Origin: Cristatella mucedo
Taxonomy: Eukaryota; Bryozoa; Phylactolaemata; Cristatellidae
DNA length: 64,000 nt
NCBI GenBank assembly: GCA_009760855.2
Contig: WPIO01000012.1
Location: forward strand, 8,306,001 to 8,370,000
Direction: 5' to 3'
Positions 12,055 through 23,267 of this stretch are shown here, piece by piece; within the stretch, counting starts at the first letter, position 1, and each line of letters opens with the position of its first letter. Below the pieces are notes generated by a model, which saw only the letters and a program-made list of their open reading frames with translations, ran no database searches and was not told where the DNA came from. A program made the translations under genes and the position numbers.

Positions 12055-13982
12055 TCACTCGCTTATCGAATCCGTTTCGGACTGCCGAGTGCGACGCCCA
12101 GCCGCAGACCAGCTGTCGCTTGCTTACTGGCTGCAGAGTTTGTCGATGAAGAAAGACAGTATTGGAAGAAGCTGCAATACGTCTCTCTGGGACCGCGACC
12201 CGTCTTCGGCGTCCTCAGCGACGCTAGCGACAGCTCGTAGTATGTCATATTTGAGTTCGTGTATAGCGGCCAGTTGGTCATTTTACCGTCGGTCGGAATG
12301 CTGGGTAAGACGAACGCGGGCGAGCGCCAATCAGCAGACGGCAGAGCTGGCAGCGCACGCGCAGCAGCGAAAGCAGCGGGCGCAAGCGGAAGCGGAAGTG
12401 CAGCCCTCTGCTCTCGCATAGTAAACGACGACTTCACTGTCACGATGGCGATATTTTGAACGGCCCTATGGTGTATTATTAATGACACTCTGTGTCAATT
12501 GGAAACTGTTACTTCAGCGCCTCCACCCAGCTCCATCGTTGCCTAAATCAATCATCCTTAGCTGAGACCGTTAACGAGCTTCATCGCTGTCGCAAAGGTT
12601 TTCACCACTGAATGATCGGCCATAATTTTCTAACTTCTTAATGGGGCCTCTGGCAATATTCTAACCGAGGGCCTCTCGGGAGGACGCACCGGGTTTCCGC
12701 ATGGCGCCATGCAGAAGATGGGCACCGAGAACTTAGCGTACACTTTGAAAGGAACCAAGAAATCAAGCGGCAAGAAATTGCGCGACCCCAGTTTTATTAG
12801 CTATTATTTATTATTATTATATATTTATTATTATTATTTATTTAGCTTTGTAGATGCCGTCAAAGTATTGCAGTGCTTTCTCCAAAACTCGAAAAAAGGA
12901 GCTTCACGCTAGGATCAGACGAGCGGAACGCCGTAACGCCGCGTAGTAGCTCCAGGTATTTGAATCTGTGGATATATCGGCTCAATGCAGAAAAGCCCCG
13001 GGGTCTTCGCCAGCCACTGCTAATGGGACTAGATTTCATTTGAAGAGACGAAACGCACTTGTTTGTCTCTCAGTGAGCCGCTATGCTCCGCCTTACACTG
13101 CCGCATCCTTGCAATTAGTCTGCCTGACTAGCTGTGGTGTAAGCTGCAAAATACAGGCACTTTTCGCTATAGCACTAATTATTCTGTTAATATTGCTATA
13201 TCTTGTTAATACTGCTAGTAAATAATTGAATTAATTAATGATTAATATCGTTAATGCACACTTATTTTTGCTAAATTACTGCTTTTTGGCAATACTGCTC
13301 GTGTTTCGTTTAAGAAATTCATTCATTAATATTTGGAGTTACAAGGTGTGTGTTATGCCACAACCTAAAATATTAGGCCTTCGGTGGACTTATATTTTGG
13401 TTCTGAAGTAGAATCATTGCGGAGTATTGCGAACTTTTCTCTTCTCTGCTAGTCACAACCATTCGCTCTAAGCTGTCATCTTGAATTAGTATAATTACTT
13501 TTCTGCACGGATGAGCTTCGCGCATGAAGCATTTTATGTTTGATATTACGTGCGCTGAGCGCAGAATTGGGCGCAATAATAAATAGTTAGCCTTAGGGGG
13601 ACTTAAAATTGAGTTGAGAAGTAGGATTTGCTCTGAAAATTGAAGTATTATTCACGATTCTTTAGGTCGATTTGCGCGCGAACACCATCTAGCACTAGTC
13701 TCGTTACTTTTGCTACGCTGACAAGCCGGAGACTCGAGTCTTTTCTTTTAATTCCTAGTGGCAGTTTACATTTGCACCTACTAAAAATTTGCAGATTTAG
13801 AGAACAACTCTGACCCACTTAGATGCAGGGACCGTGCTCACAGCCTATAAGCATATGTCGGTATATGGTATCCTCTTTATTAAAACGTGCTTAATCATAA
13901 CAATAATTAATTTGCATATGCGTCACGGCCGCTTTTTTAAGCCTGTAACCCGCCTTCAATGACGATAAGGACTTTTTACTTA
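12055..13982. other. No gene recognised
   Basis: Contains a (TTA)n/(TTAT)n stretch at about 12800-12843. Overlapping frames on both strands at 12063-12488 lie in GC-rich sequence. I see no motif of a known family. Confidence 0.35.
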
Positions 13983-14115
13983 AAGGTACGGGGCGTTCTT
14001 CGTTGCTGCCGTGTCGCTCTACTGTCAGCTCACTCGCGTGCATTTGTGCTGCTGCAGCTACAAGTCGCTAGCCGGAATGTAAGGTTTCAGGCGACCCGCT
14101 ATTTTTCGGGCATTG
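13983..14115 (+). repeat. Dispersed repeat R2, copy 1
   Basis: One of three similar ~130-base segments (also 23268-23405 and 56110-56240). Shared blocks in order: AAGGTACGGGGCGTTCTTC, TTGCTGCCG, a CTACTGTCGGCTCA-like block, GTGCTACTGCAGCTACAAGT and GCTAGCC...AAGGTTCAGG. It has no coding capacity and no tRNA boxes that I can see, so it is unclassified. Confidence 0.6.
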
Positions 14116-14344
14116 GCCGAGACACTCAGCACCATTACGAGTGCTGAGTTTGCAGCCTAGCTCTGCACGGAAGATGTAGCCACTAAAAACGATTGTAACA
14201 AATGCTTAGCGGTCAGACTCTTATAAAAAAAACGCTGGTAATGACAATAGTAAAACGTCCACTTTACAAACTGAGACGGCTATAGCTCTCGGTGAGCTTT
14301 CGCGTGCTCAATTTCAGCTCACATAAACACGCCTAATACAATTC

Positions 14345-14820
14345 ACACGACCCAGAAAATGCTGCAATGAGCTGGTGCCTTTCTAGCTTTTTTAAGTTTT
14401 GTCACATCATGGGATGACGTGAGATCAGTCGTAGTAAATTCCAAGCTTGGGGCATACGAAGTGAAGGAAGGCACTGTCTCCAAATAATATGGATACTTAG
14501 TAAGAGGCATAGCCAAACATCTTGAGTCAGAAGAGCAGGCGAAATTATGCGAAACCTGAGATGCAAGTATTTCCAAGGGTAGGCCAGAGCAAGAGAATGA
14601 AGGAACCAAAAGTGAGCGACAAAACCTTGAAGTCGATACGCTGCTGTTTTGGAAGCCAGTGTAGGTCGGGTAGAAATAATATAACGTGGAGGCTGCGACA
14701 CTCTTGAAAGACAAGCCTAGCAGCAAAGTTTTTCGCCAGCTATAAGCACCTGATTGCATATGCCGGTAGACCTACAAGCAATGAGTTTCAGAAGTCGAGA
14801 CGGTATGTTTAAAATACTTA
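14345..14820 (-). mobile_element. L2-type LINE, C-terminal fragment, heavily decayed
   Basis: Minus-strand frames give the L2 C-terminal pattern in pieces (LLLGLSFKS, YPTYTGFQNSS, LALAYPWKYLHL). The plus strand carries the typical reverse-complement landmarks AGTGAGCGACAAAACCTTGA and GCCAGTGTAGGTCGGGTAGA. The 3' UTR and tail are missing. Confidence 0.7.
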
Positions 14821-15604
14821 TACCAGATTTGCTGGGTGTCCTAATCTAAGCGAGCCCAACATTTTTGCGGTACTCTGGAGCTGAAAGAAGACTTGACTGC
14901 GAAGCTGACCTTTACATCTATCATAAAGTCAACTTGGAACAGGACAGCCAGACTGTGCGGAGAGGCTGCAGAAGTTCTCCTGGCCGAGCAGCCCATTTCG
15001 GTCGCCGATTTTGAGCTCGAAGCTGCCCAGACTTTTGCTACAGAAAGGCAGGCGCTGAGGTCCCCAGGGGGCAGACCTCCTGGCATTCTATGCTGCTGGG
15101 TAGCGATGCAATTGACGCATGCATTTCTATCAATCATTAAACTATCACCGTCTGCTAAGCGAAATTTAAACGTGGCTGTTAACTGACCACCGTTTTCTTA
15201 TGGGAAGCCGAGGCCAAACAATCTTCAGGGGCCAAAATCCACCGAGAGAACCGGAAGCTGCAAACCGAGCCTTCGGCCCTGCTTTCAGCCTGACGGCCTT
15301 CTCTTCGGAGCGCGCAGGTCCTTTCCCCCTTGAAATCTACATCTAGGACTTACTTTGGAGTTGCCCATTAGGATGATGCCAGTGAAACTCAAGCTAAAGC
15401 ATTCCGAGACGAGCTACATTTGATTGGACTCACCGATTGTGAGTCGCAATGAAGTTCGCGGTCTCATCTTTTTATGAAGTGGCCACGGATTTAAGTAGAC
15501 GCACCCGCGTCCAGAGGTAAAGGGAAGGCGGCCAAAATGGTCTGAGGTCTCGATTGGCGGCAGAGCCGATGACACGCACGGCAGCACTGCTTATAATTTT
15601 AAAA
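14821..15604. other. No gene recognised
   Basis: Opposite-strand frames of 97-98 codons overlap at 14841-15186. Neither resembles a known protein. Confidence 0.35.
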
Positions 15605-15764
15605 CGCCCTAAGCGTGGGACCGTGAAGTTGCTACGTTGTTTGATGCGTAGCCAGTGAAAGTCAGTGAGAAATGGCTCGATGTGGCATTTGCGAGGTTCG
15701 CGACCAACAAGCCAGGCTGTCGAATTATTCACCAACTGCAATTGCCAGTGTTTTATATCTTGCT
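15605..15764 (-). mobile_element. L2-type LINE, internal C-terminal fragment
   Basis: The minus strand translates to LVNNSTAWLVGREPRKCHIE followed by PFLTDFHWLRIKQRSNFTV, the L2 segment just before the C-terminal FK/THLF region. It is bounded by SINE-1 at 15765. Confidence 0.65.
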
Positions 15765-15903
15765 GGTTTGGTCTAGCGGTTAAGGTGCTCGACCCGACCA
15801 AGGTCTGACTGAGGTCGTGGGCTCGAGCCCCGAGGCATATGTGAAGCGCCTGAATAGAGAATAGGTTCTCTTGGGGCGCTATATAAATGAATTGTATTTT
15901 TAA
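15765..15903 (+). mobile_element. SINE-1 copy
   Basis: Plus strand: TGGTCTAGCGGTTAAGGTGC head, GTGGGCTCGAGCCC box B, then AAGCGCCTGAATAGAGAATA...CTTGGGGCGCTATATAAATG tail. It sits exactly between an opposite-strand L2 fragment and a plus-strand L2 fragment. Confidence 0.85.
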
Positions 15904-16262
15904 TTCGTTTGCTCCCAAATACTCCCAAAGCCTGGAACTCCCTCCCGACCTGCTTCAGAACGTCCCCTGACCTGACCACATTTAAAAGAAACTTTAAAAC
16001 ACACCTATTTAGGGCAGCATTTAGTGGGTCCCTGTGATTCGTCTTTCATGTGCTTATGCGTGCTGACACTGTGCATGCTGCCACTAACCACACTTGCATG
16101 CTGACCCTGTGCATGTCACCCCTAACCATATTATTCATTGTGTTTGTTTTTCAAGCATGATTTTACTTACCATTCAATTGCATTTCCCTTTGCAGCAAAT
16201 GTAAAGCGCCTAGAAAGAAATTGAGTTCTCTGAGGGTGTTTTACAAGTGCATTGTTATGATT
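15904..16262 (+). mobile_element. L2-type LINE, C-terminal end and 3' UTR
   Basis: Starts inside the C-terminal region (TCCCAAAGCCTGGAACTCCC, encoding the SFGD-AFSSYAPKAWNSLP pattern), continues through ACCACATTTAAAAGAAACTT and the 3' UTR, and ends with the tail hairpin and GTTTTACAAGTGCATTG. The terminal (ATT)n is mutated to TTGTTATGATTAT. Confidence 0.85.
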
Positions 16263-16856
16263 ATATCTTAGCTGTATATGACCATGCGGCATATGGTGAG
16301 AGAAGGTTTTTTCTGTGACAACTGCTGTTATGGCAGAGCCTTAAATGACGTACTTGATTGAAAATGCATACTCTTTCAATACCTGCTGACGTGATGGACG
16401 CTTTTATGCTGGTCCAGTTGCTTTGAAAATGTGTTATCATGCTGCAGTCGAATGATAGTTATTTCTATCCTTGCTAAGAAAATCCCTTGCAACTTTTCAG
16501 ATGAATATCCATTTTTGCTAATATGCCGAGCAGCGGTAACCTCAGCCATATGCCGTAAGACAATCACTTATGATGAAGAAGAGTACTGTTTGTGAATCTC
16601 AATTGTATTCCCTAAGAGTATTTCCTTTTGCAAATTCATCTATTATGACAAGTTCTTTCTTTTGATTGTCGAAATGTTAGGTGGCTACTTCTACAAGTGG
16701 GTCATTGAGATCTGAATAGATTGGGTGCAATGCTGTAAACTTTTGCAGATGCGTGGAAACAAGATTCTTAGGTTCCAAACATATTGCTGTTAGTGAATGT
16801 GAGTGCCATACAAGCGAATGGATTATAATTCCTGCTCCAATTCGTTGTAACTCCCT
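16263..16856. other. No recognisable feature
   Basis: AT-rich unique-looking sequence. Only short frames, no repeat family noticed. Confidence 0.4.
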
Positions 16857-18115
16857 TAATAATAATACTAATATTAGTAAATTTATATAGCGCCTACGTA
16901 GAACTTGATCTTTTTTAGGCACTTTACATGTGCTGCAACGGAAGCACGATCAAAAAAAGGTTAGAGGTAACATGCACAATGTTACTGAGACCAGCATGGT
17001 TAGGGTGACATGCTCAGTATCAAAACGTGAATGCGGTTTGTGAAAGCATACACATTGTCAGCACCCACAAGCTCATAAAGGACAAATCACAAGGACCCAC
17101 TAAATACTGTCAGAAACAAACGACTGCTTAGCTCTTTTTTAAATGACGTCAAGTCCGGTGATGTCGGGACGTCAGTCGGGAACGAGTTCCAGGCTTTGGG
17201 AGTATACGAGCTAAAAGTACGGTCTCCACAGGACTTAAGGTTCGCACGTGTTGAAACTAAACGATTTGATTCAGAAAAGCGGGTAGCACGACGCCTAGTT
17301 TGATGTGGGGGTATTTTGATAGGTAGGCTGGAGCCGAAGAATGAACGGACCAAAAAGTGAGTGACTGAACCTCGAAGTTGATACGCTGCTTAACTGGTGC
17401 CAGAGCAGGTAGGCAAGAAGTGGTTTAATGCGGCAACTTCAATGCTCAAGACAGACTAGCCTAGCTTCAGAGTTGTGTACCAAATGTAAGCGCCTGCTTG
17501 CACAGGCTGGTAGACCAGCAAGCAGTGAGTTACAGAAGTCGAGACGGGATGTTACAAATGCACGGACCAATTTGGATGTATCTTTGTTCAACCAAGCCCG
17601 AATTTTAGTAATCTCGTGTAACTGAAAGCAGGCAGACTTTACAGTGTAACTAATGTGGTCGTCTAGTGCAAGCTGACTTTGAATAAAGAAAATCTGAGCT
17701 TAGTATTGATGCGAACAGGAGATCTGCTGGTAGTGTATATTTTGAGCTATCAGCTTTCCAATTTCATAGTCACAACTAGCTTGCCCAAAACTACTAAGGT
17801 GGTTTTATCGTTATTTAATTTGAGAAAGTTTGATGCCATCCGTGTGAGCATGTCAGAAATACATACCGAAAGGTAGTTAGGAGATTTCATCGTGCTTAAA
17901 TGCTAGGAGGGAGAAAATGTACTCCTAGATTGGCGATCACATCGTCAAGAGGGAGAATGTGAAGCGAAGCAGACCAAGTGCCGAGCCCTGAGGTATCCCA
18001 TACTTCAGTGGCTCCTCGGATGATATTTTTCCGTTCACATCAATATTTTTGTTCAGTGGACTTTAAATGTCTGACAGTAGATGTACGCTCAGCTAGGAGA
18101 TTGGCTTGACAATGA
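16857..18115 (-). mobile_element. L2-type LINE (tail type B), RT fragment to 3' end
   Basis: Long minus-strand copy. From the 3' end: AATAATAATACTAATA, a tail hairpin with TAGGCGCTATATAAAT (a variant distinct from the GCTTTATCAAGTGC tail), a diverged 3' UTR, and a C-terminal domain at 17087-17353 (RTFSSYTPKAWNSFP, FKKELSSRLFLTVFSGSL). Further 5' are pieces of the reverse transcriptase up to about 18115 (GIPQGSALG near 18000; a decayed ASNFLKLNNDKT stretch near 17830). Many stops and shifts. Confidence 0.8.
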
Positions 18116-19095
18116 CAATCGTACTCTATAAACTGTCAAACTGAAATTGAAATAGAATAGAATTTATTGGCATAGGATATCCAAGAGGGATGCGATAAGT
18201 TGTATGAGCTGTGAATAGTTTCACGGAGGCCCGCGCCTCCTTCCGCGTGCTGTTCGCACTAGTCGCGTCCTAGTTTCATACTGTTTCTGGGCTCTCTGAG
18301 ATGAGGCTGAATATTTGGGCTTCTCGCCCAGCTGCAACTAAGAGCTCTGCCCTTGGCGAGAAACCAAACCGATGATTCAGACGGCGCGTTAAGCCTGGCT
18401 TACAATGGTCATGGCTAAAGGAGTAAATATAACAAGAGCACAACCACAGCAGATGCTATCAAGATGGCATCTTAAACTCCCACCCAGGTAGAAACTTATG
18501 CTGTAGCCTGACGACATAAAGAATGATGGTGAAGCCTGTCAGCTACCGCACACGACAATTGGTTTCTTTAGTTTCTTTTACAAGTTACGCGGCCGACATC
18601 TGACCTAAATGGCGTCTGCCAGAGTAAATGATTTATTAAGTTATTATGATAATGAACAAACGGTATCATCATCCGTGGTTAGAATAAAGCGACCGTTAGT
18701 CAGTTCCTGCCAAGCTTTTGTCTTTTTATGTGGTTGCCCTTGCGCTATAAAATAGGAGATTATTACAACGAAGACATCGACCTATTTCCGAGGCATGGCA
18801 ATACTGATATCGGTTGTCTACAGGTTACTTCCGTGTGTCTGAGTTCATTAAAGCTGGCTCTAAGACTCCCTGACAGTGCTTTAAGGTTCATTTTTCAACT
18901 AGCGCATGTAGTGGAACTCTGTAGAGGTACGGCATGGATTATGAGTGCCGCGTTTCTCACGAACGACTCAAGCTCTCAAGCCACCAGACGCGTACGTAAG
19001 AGTACTATCAACAATGAACTTGACAGTGGCTTCTCATACTAGTAATTTTCAGTTGTCGATCTCAGAATACCATCAGCTAATACCCTTTGCTCGCT
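18116..19095. other. No gene recognised
   Basis: A 104-codon ATG frame at 18728-19042 on the plus strand has balanced composition but no motif I recognise. AATAGAATAGAATTTATTGG at about 18149 looks like the end of some dispersed repeat, but its limits cannot be set. Confidence 0.35.
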
Positions 19096-19401
19096 AATAA
19101 TAACAATAGTAAGTATACTGTAAAGCGCTCGAAGAGAACCTAATTAGTTTCTTTGGAGAGCATAGTAAGTTTCAGCTTTCTTTTCTGCATGATGATTTTC
19201 TGCTTCCTTTTCAACTAACTCAAGTACAAATACTGTAATGTCAGCCGCTAGATATTTCTGGGTTTTGGATGCATAGGAACTGAAGGTATAGTCTCCAAAA
19301 GATTTAAGGTTGGTTTTGGACAAGTTAAAACCTCTTCAATTGGAGGAGCGGCTTCTACTATGAGAAGCTCTATTAGGAAGTATTTCATATGTGTGTTTGT
19401 G

Positions 19402-19451
<50 letters not shown>

Positions 19452-19550
19452 CATACCTAACAGTCTAACAGTGAGCGACAGAACCTCGAAGTCGATGAGC
19501 TGCTTCATGGGGAGCCACTGCCGGTCGGTCGGAGGTGACCAAATGTGACA
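19096..19550 (-). mobile_element. L2-type LINE fragments around a (GT)n tract
   Basis: Minus strand: an L2-like tail at 19096-19150 (AATAATAACAATAG, AAAGCGCTCGAAGAGAACCT) and C-terminal remnants at 19248-19548 (MKQLIDFEVLSLTVR on the minus strand). They are interrupted by the (GT)n at 19388-19446. Strongly decayed. Confidence 0.55.
19388..19446. repeat. (GT)n microsatellite
   Basis: GT dinucleotide run with two TT interruptions. Confidence 0.95.
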
Positions 19551-19737
19551 GTAGAGATGTTTGAGGTAGTCAATTCAGGCGGCTAGCTTCCCGTCAGCTG
19601 CGATTCCATCATTTAAATTGCAGGACAAACGTTTTGAGCTGTGACTTACTGAGGTCTAAGCGGTTGCTCACCTATGCATAGACCAGCATGTATTCGATAT
19701 CCTTATCTTGAATTGTAGCTTAGTTACTTGTAAAAAA

Positions 19738-19916
19738 AACTAACTGATTCAACAGTCTCTTTTTACAGTGACAGAAAAGCCTTGACGGCTATCACCACCA
19801 CTTGCAGCGGCAATATAGGATTGCCCATTGCAGGATTCGATCCTATGACCTCGGGACCGAGGTCGTCAAAAGCAATCATTTTACCGAGTATGCCATCACG
19901 GCTCACGAACTGAAAG
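19738..19916 (-). mobile_element. SINE-2 copy
   Basis: Complete minus-strand copy. The plus strand reads tail (CTGATTCAACAGTCTC), body (GACGGCTATCACCACCACTT, GGATTGCCC), box B complement (GGATTCGATCCTATGACC), CGGGACCGAGGTC, and box A complement ending in TGCCATCACGGCTC. Confidence 0.85.
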
Positions 19917-19985
19917 TAAGTGGAGTTGACTTCGCAGCTTCTGCGTACGTACGTCTCGGCGACGCATATGCTGTTAAATCAGCTA

Positions 19986-20052
19986 ATATATATTTATTAT
20001 ATATATAATATACAATATATATATATATTACATGTTTATATATATATATATG
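19986..20052. repeat. (TA)n microsatellite
   Basis: TA-rich tract with ATATATAATATAC interruptions. Confidence 0.9.
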
Positions 20053-20074
20053 TATCTATATTAGCTTATTCATC

Positions 20075-20205
20075 ATTTACATAGTGGAAGAAGAGCCTTA
20101 ACGGCTGTCAAGGACAATAAAGGATCGTCAACTGCAGGATTCACACCCACGACCTCGTTCGTGAAGAGCGAGCACCTCGCCTCCTCGGTTATCGCAGATC
20201 TAGGG
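20075..20205 (-). mobile_element. SINE-2 copy with alternative head
   Basis: Minus strand. The body matches SINE-2 (AGAAGAGCCTTAACGGCTGT, GGATCGTCAACTGCAGG on plus), but the head reads GTGAAGAGCGAGCACC on plus, as in the 38.0 kb copy, rather than the ACTAGGTAAGGCGGTTGC head. Box B complement is GGATTCACACCCACGACC. Confidence 0.75.
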
Positions 20206-20223
20206 TCAAAAGGTCGAAAACAG

Positions 20224-20260
20224 AGAGACCCTGCCGACTACCGGTCGGCCCTGGGTCTCT
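20224..20260. other. Compact hairpin
   Basis: AGAGACCC at 20224-20231 pairs with GGGTCTCT at 20253-20260, and GCCGAC at 20233-20238 pairs with GTCGGC at 20244-20249, leaving a 5-base loop. No function assigned; strand of action unknown. Confidence 0.6.
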
Positions 20261-20524
20261 AGGGCAACTAATCGATTTGCAAAGTTGCAGTTTCCCACTG
20301 TAAGCTTTGGTTGAGGCATTACAAGCACGTCATCTTTACTGGGCCGGCGAGAAGATCATAAGAGTACGAAGACTAAGAGCGAAAGCCATAGTTATCATTC
20401 ACTGAAAATAATGGCCATCGGTATGAAAACTGTCTACACTACCTGTGGACGTGGTCGCGTAAAGACTCCCTTTGTGAGGCTACTCGCAGTGTCCCTAGAG
20501 CTAGGCAGTAAGAGGTAAAGTAAA

Positions 20525-20710
20525 AGTAAAGGTAGGCTGATTCAACAGCCTCATTTTAATATCGGTACCAGCCTTAGCGACCCGCTTGGAGAGCGCAATA
20601 AATCATTTCGCTCTCGAAGGGGGTCGCTAAGGCTGGTACCTAGGCTCGCTGTAGGATTCAAAACCGCAACTCGGGTGTAAAAGAGCTAATTACTACGCGA
20701 TGAGGTTTAG
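20525..20710 (-). mobile_element. SINE-2-like element with replaced body
   Basis: The flanks match minus-strand SINE-2: GGCTGATTCAACAGCCTC at 20534-20551 is the tail, and GCTGTAGGATTCAAAACCGC near 20649-20668 is the box-B side. The body between them is replaced by the large inverted repeat 20564-20640. Confidence 0.55.
20564..20640. repeat. 77-base near-perfect inverted repeat
   Basis: Arms 20564-20583 and 20621-20640 are a perfect 20-base inverted match beginning GGTACCAGCC. After a G-G mismatch come three pairs (CTT/AAG), another G-G mismatch, then a 7-bp inner stem (GAGAGCG 20589-20595 with CGCTCTC 20609-20615) and a 13-base loop. Each arm spans 32 positions with only two mismatches. Confidence 0.9.
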
Positions 20711-20747
20711 CCGACGTCATCACACAGAAAAGCAGTGGCGAGAGCCT

Positions 20748-20753
20748 GCTCAC
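20748..20753 (-). other. Putative 5' splice site of the cholinesterase-like exon
   Basis: The minus strand reads ACCGG|GTGAGC. A donor here leaves two bases of a Gly codon (phase 2) and explains why the frame otherwise stops at TGA one codon later. The cut falls at the FARTG motif, which is a splice position in vertebrate cholinesterase genes as I recall them. Confidence 0.7.
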
Positions 20754-22282
20754 CCGGTCCTGGCAAACGTTGTCCACAGATTTATGATATGGAGGCTCAA
20801 GCTTCTGTCATCATCGGAGTAAAACGGTGCTCGGAAAGGAGTTCCGAAAACATAATCCACCTCGTCGCCGTGCATAGATCCAGTCCACGAACCCCAATAC
20901 TTGGCAGAGGACACGTGATCGAACAGGAAGAAGTAGACCGACGCATTTGCCGTCGCGTAGTAAGCAGCCCAACTGTTCACGGAACAAACAAACCTGGAGT
21001 CTCCAATAGCAGCTATTAATCCTCGAACATTTTCAGCAGTATTTTGGAGTTCATCGTGATTACGGTATCGACAAGCGATTGAACCGACGTCGGCATCTGA
21101 TGGATTTTGCGGCCATTGCGGGTAAGAGAGGAAAACATTGCCGATTAGGCGCTTCATTTCTGCAGCGTCCACAGTATGGGAAACCTCTCTCGCCTGAAAG
21201 CTGCTTTTGAATTCCGGCAAATAGGCAGCATAAAAGCCGCCCTCGTCACGATTGACACCGATGATTATCGGGCACTTGCTGAATCGGCCATATTCCATCG
21301 ATACACTGGGAGGCTCGACAAGAAATAAGTTGTCGATTGTCGGAAGAAACGGAAACTGCGCAACGCCAGCTACGATCCACTGCTTTTCGTTAAGATTCGT
21401 AGCCGTCTGAGATCTAAGGCAGTCGAGAACGTCAGCACTGTTGTTCACACTTTTATTTGCTCGTCCGCAATCCAAGCTGCTAAAAACGGCGGCGTTCCGG
21501 AGCAGGGCATTTTCTGGCGTCATGAAAGCCCAGTTACTCAGAGCCGAGCCGCTTTGCAGTATAGCTCGGTGGAACAGGTGGCGGCTGACGGGCGATACGA
21601 GATGGTAGGCCACGCTCGCCGCCCCGGCGCTCTCACCGAACAGCGTCACGCTCTCGTTGTCGCCTCCGAATGCGTGGATGTTCATCTTCACCCAGCGCAG
21701 TGCCTCTACCTGATCCCACAGTCCGGCGTTGCCTGGTACTTCAGAGCTGTTCGGAAAATGCAAGAACCCGAAGATGCCCAGGCGGTAGTTCATAGACACG
21801 ACCACCACACGACCACGAACCGCCATCTGCCTGCCGTCGTATACGTCAATCGCTGACGATCCGCTGTAGAAGCCGCCACCGTAGATCCACACCATGACGG
21901 GCAGCTTGGAGCCACCGCTCTGTTCCGGTGCCCAGACGTTCAGGTACAGGCAGTCCTCTGACATGTTGGTGTTCGGATTCCACATCGTGCTGCCGACAAA
22001 GTCACCGAATGCCGTGTCGATCGGTTGCCAGCATGAGTTGGGCTTCGTTGTGGCATTGTACACCCCCGACCAACGATCGCTCTGAACTGGCCGGCTGAAC
22101 CTTAGCGCTTCGATGGGCGCTTTGGCGAACGGTATGCCCAGAAATTCGTTTACACGAAGCCCTAGCGAGTTCTGCACAACGACCGAATGACCTCTGACTT
22201 CACCCTTGTCGGTGACCACGATCGGCTCCTGATGACTTTCGGCAAAGGTGCAGACGATACAAATAAGCGCTGCCTTAAGCAT
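20754..22282 (-). CDS. Acetylcholinesterase-like carboxylesterase, first coding exon (C-terminal exon missing)
   Basis: Alpha/beta-hydrolase of the cholinesterase/carboxylesterase-B family, predicted to be secreted and to hydrolyse choline or related esters. The 510-residue frame starts with a signal peptide (MLKAALICIVCTFAES). The oxyanion-hole motif YGGGFYSG is at 134-141, the catalytic Ser218 in GESAG, Glu347 in NRDEGGF, and His471 in SMHGDEVDYVFG. Trp101 in MWNPN matches the choline-binding Trp84 of Torpedo acetylcholinesterase, Asp89 fits the rim Asp72, and Trp302 may match Trp279. Cys84-Cys111 and Cys272-Cys288 fit two conserved disulfides; Cys433 would need a partner in the missing part. 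Several N-glycosylation sequons are present (N76, N106, N178, N209, N446). The start is favoured by the signal peptide and a purine (G) at -3. The frame reaches ...WTTFARTG and then runs into GTGAGC, so about 60-80 residues normally follow in another exon. No inactivating change is seen. It could equally be a catalytically broad carboxylesterase. Confidence 0.9.
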
Positions 22283-22337
22283 GGCGTCGCTGGTGCCGCC
22301 GATGCTGCTGTTTCCGTGGCCGAGTACGGATTTTCCG

Positions 22338-22358
22338 CTGCAACATGAGAATGTGGCA
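22338..22358 (-). other. Possible 3' splice site upstream of the cholinesterase-like start codon
   Basis: The minus strand reads CCACATTCTCATGTTGCAG, a moderate pyrimidine stretch followed by CAG, 55 bases before the ATG. It would fit a 5'-UTR intron. No upstream exon or promoter could be identified. Confidence 0.3.
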
Positions 22359-22359
22359 C

Positions 22360-23267
22360 CTCAGAGCCTAAGCCAATGGTGACAGAGCTTCGCGACCCCT
22401 ACTGGTAGTTTGACTGATCAGCGTATGTGCTAGCAACACCACTGCAGAGTGCATCGGCTGGTCTGAGCGAAATTGAAATTGGGGCCATTTACGAATACAA
22501 GGCATCGTTTGCGTGGTGGTTTCAGTAAGTAAAAGAATAGGTACCTGGAAATGAACCAGTAACTGTCGTCGATGTATACAACTCTCCACCATCGCCGGTC
22601 ATGCGACGGCTGCCCCACGTGTTACGTTTACTTTCAGCAGCGGAAATATCAACGTCTTTCTAAACTGTGACAGCGTCAGTTCTAGCCTGAATAGTAGCTG
22701 CGATTTATCACAGCGATAATTTCACTATATCTGCCTGGTTGATTTCCACGACTCATTAAAATACGTTTCCTACTAAGCCCGTACTTCAGGGACTTAGTTT
22801 TCTTCAGAAGGCAATGCCAATTAAATAAAAAAAGCAGCGTGTCAAAAAACAGATGTCGAATGACCTATTCATATGTGGCCGCAGCATCAAATATGACTAG
22901 TAACTTGCTGCTATTCTTTTACTCAATAAGTGAGGGGTACTGATGCAGGACTGTCGCATCTATCGGCGTATATCAAAACGGGGTCGTGCTACATCCGCCA
23001 GGTTGTGACTGCCAAAGTATTCATAATTCTCAGCTCATAGATTAAAACGGATAGAAAACCGATTACATGATAATCTATAGTTGGGCGGCATAAAAGCCAG
23101 CGTCGTATAATCTTCAGTCAATTACGCTCTGGACTTCCTGTCATGCAATAGACGGGCGTTCTGGGCGGCGTGCATGTGCAGCTGCACACCATTACTGATT
23201 CGGGATGCCTGTAGTCCTCAGCAGCTTTCGAATCAACTTCTCTGGGCTATGGATCCGGGCTTTTTAG
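22360..23267. other. No gene recognised upstream of the esterase exon
   Basis: Would be intron or promoter of the minus-strand esterase gene. I see no TATA box, CpG island or repeat that decides between these. Confidence 0.35.
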
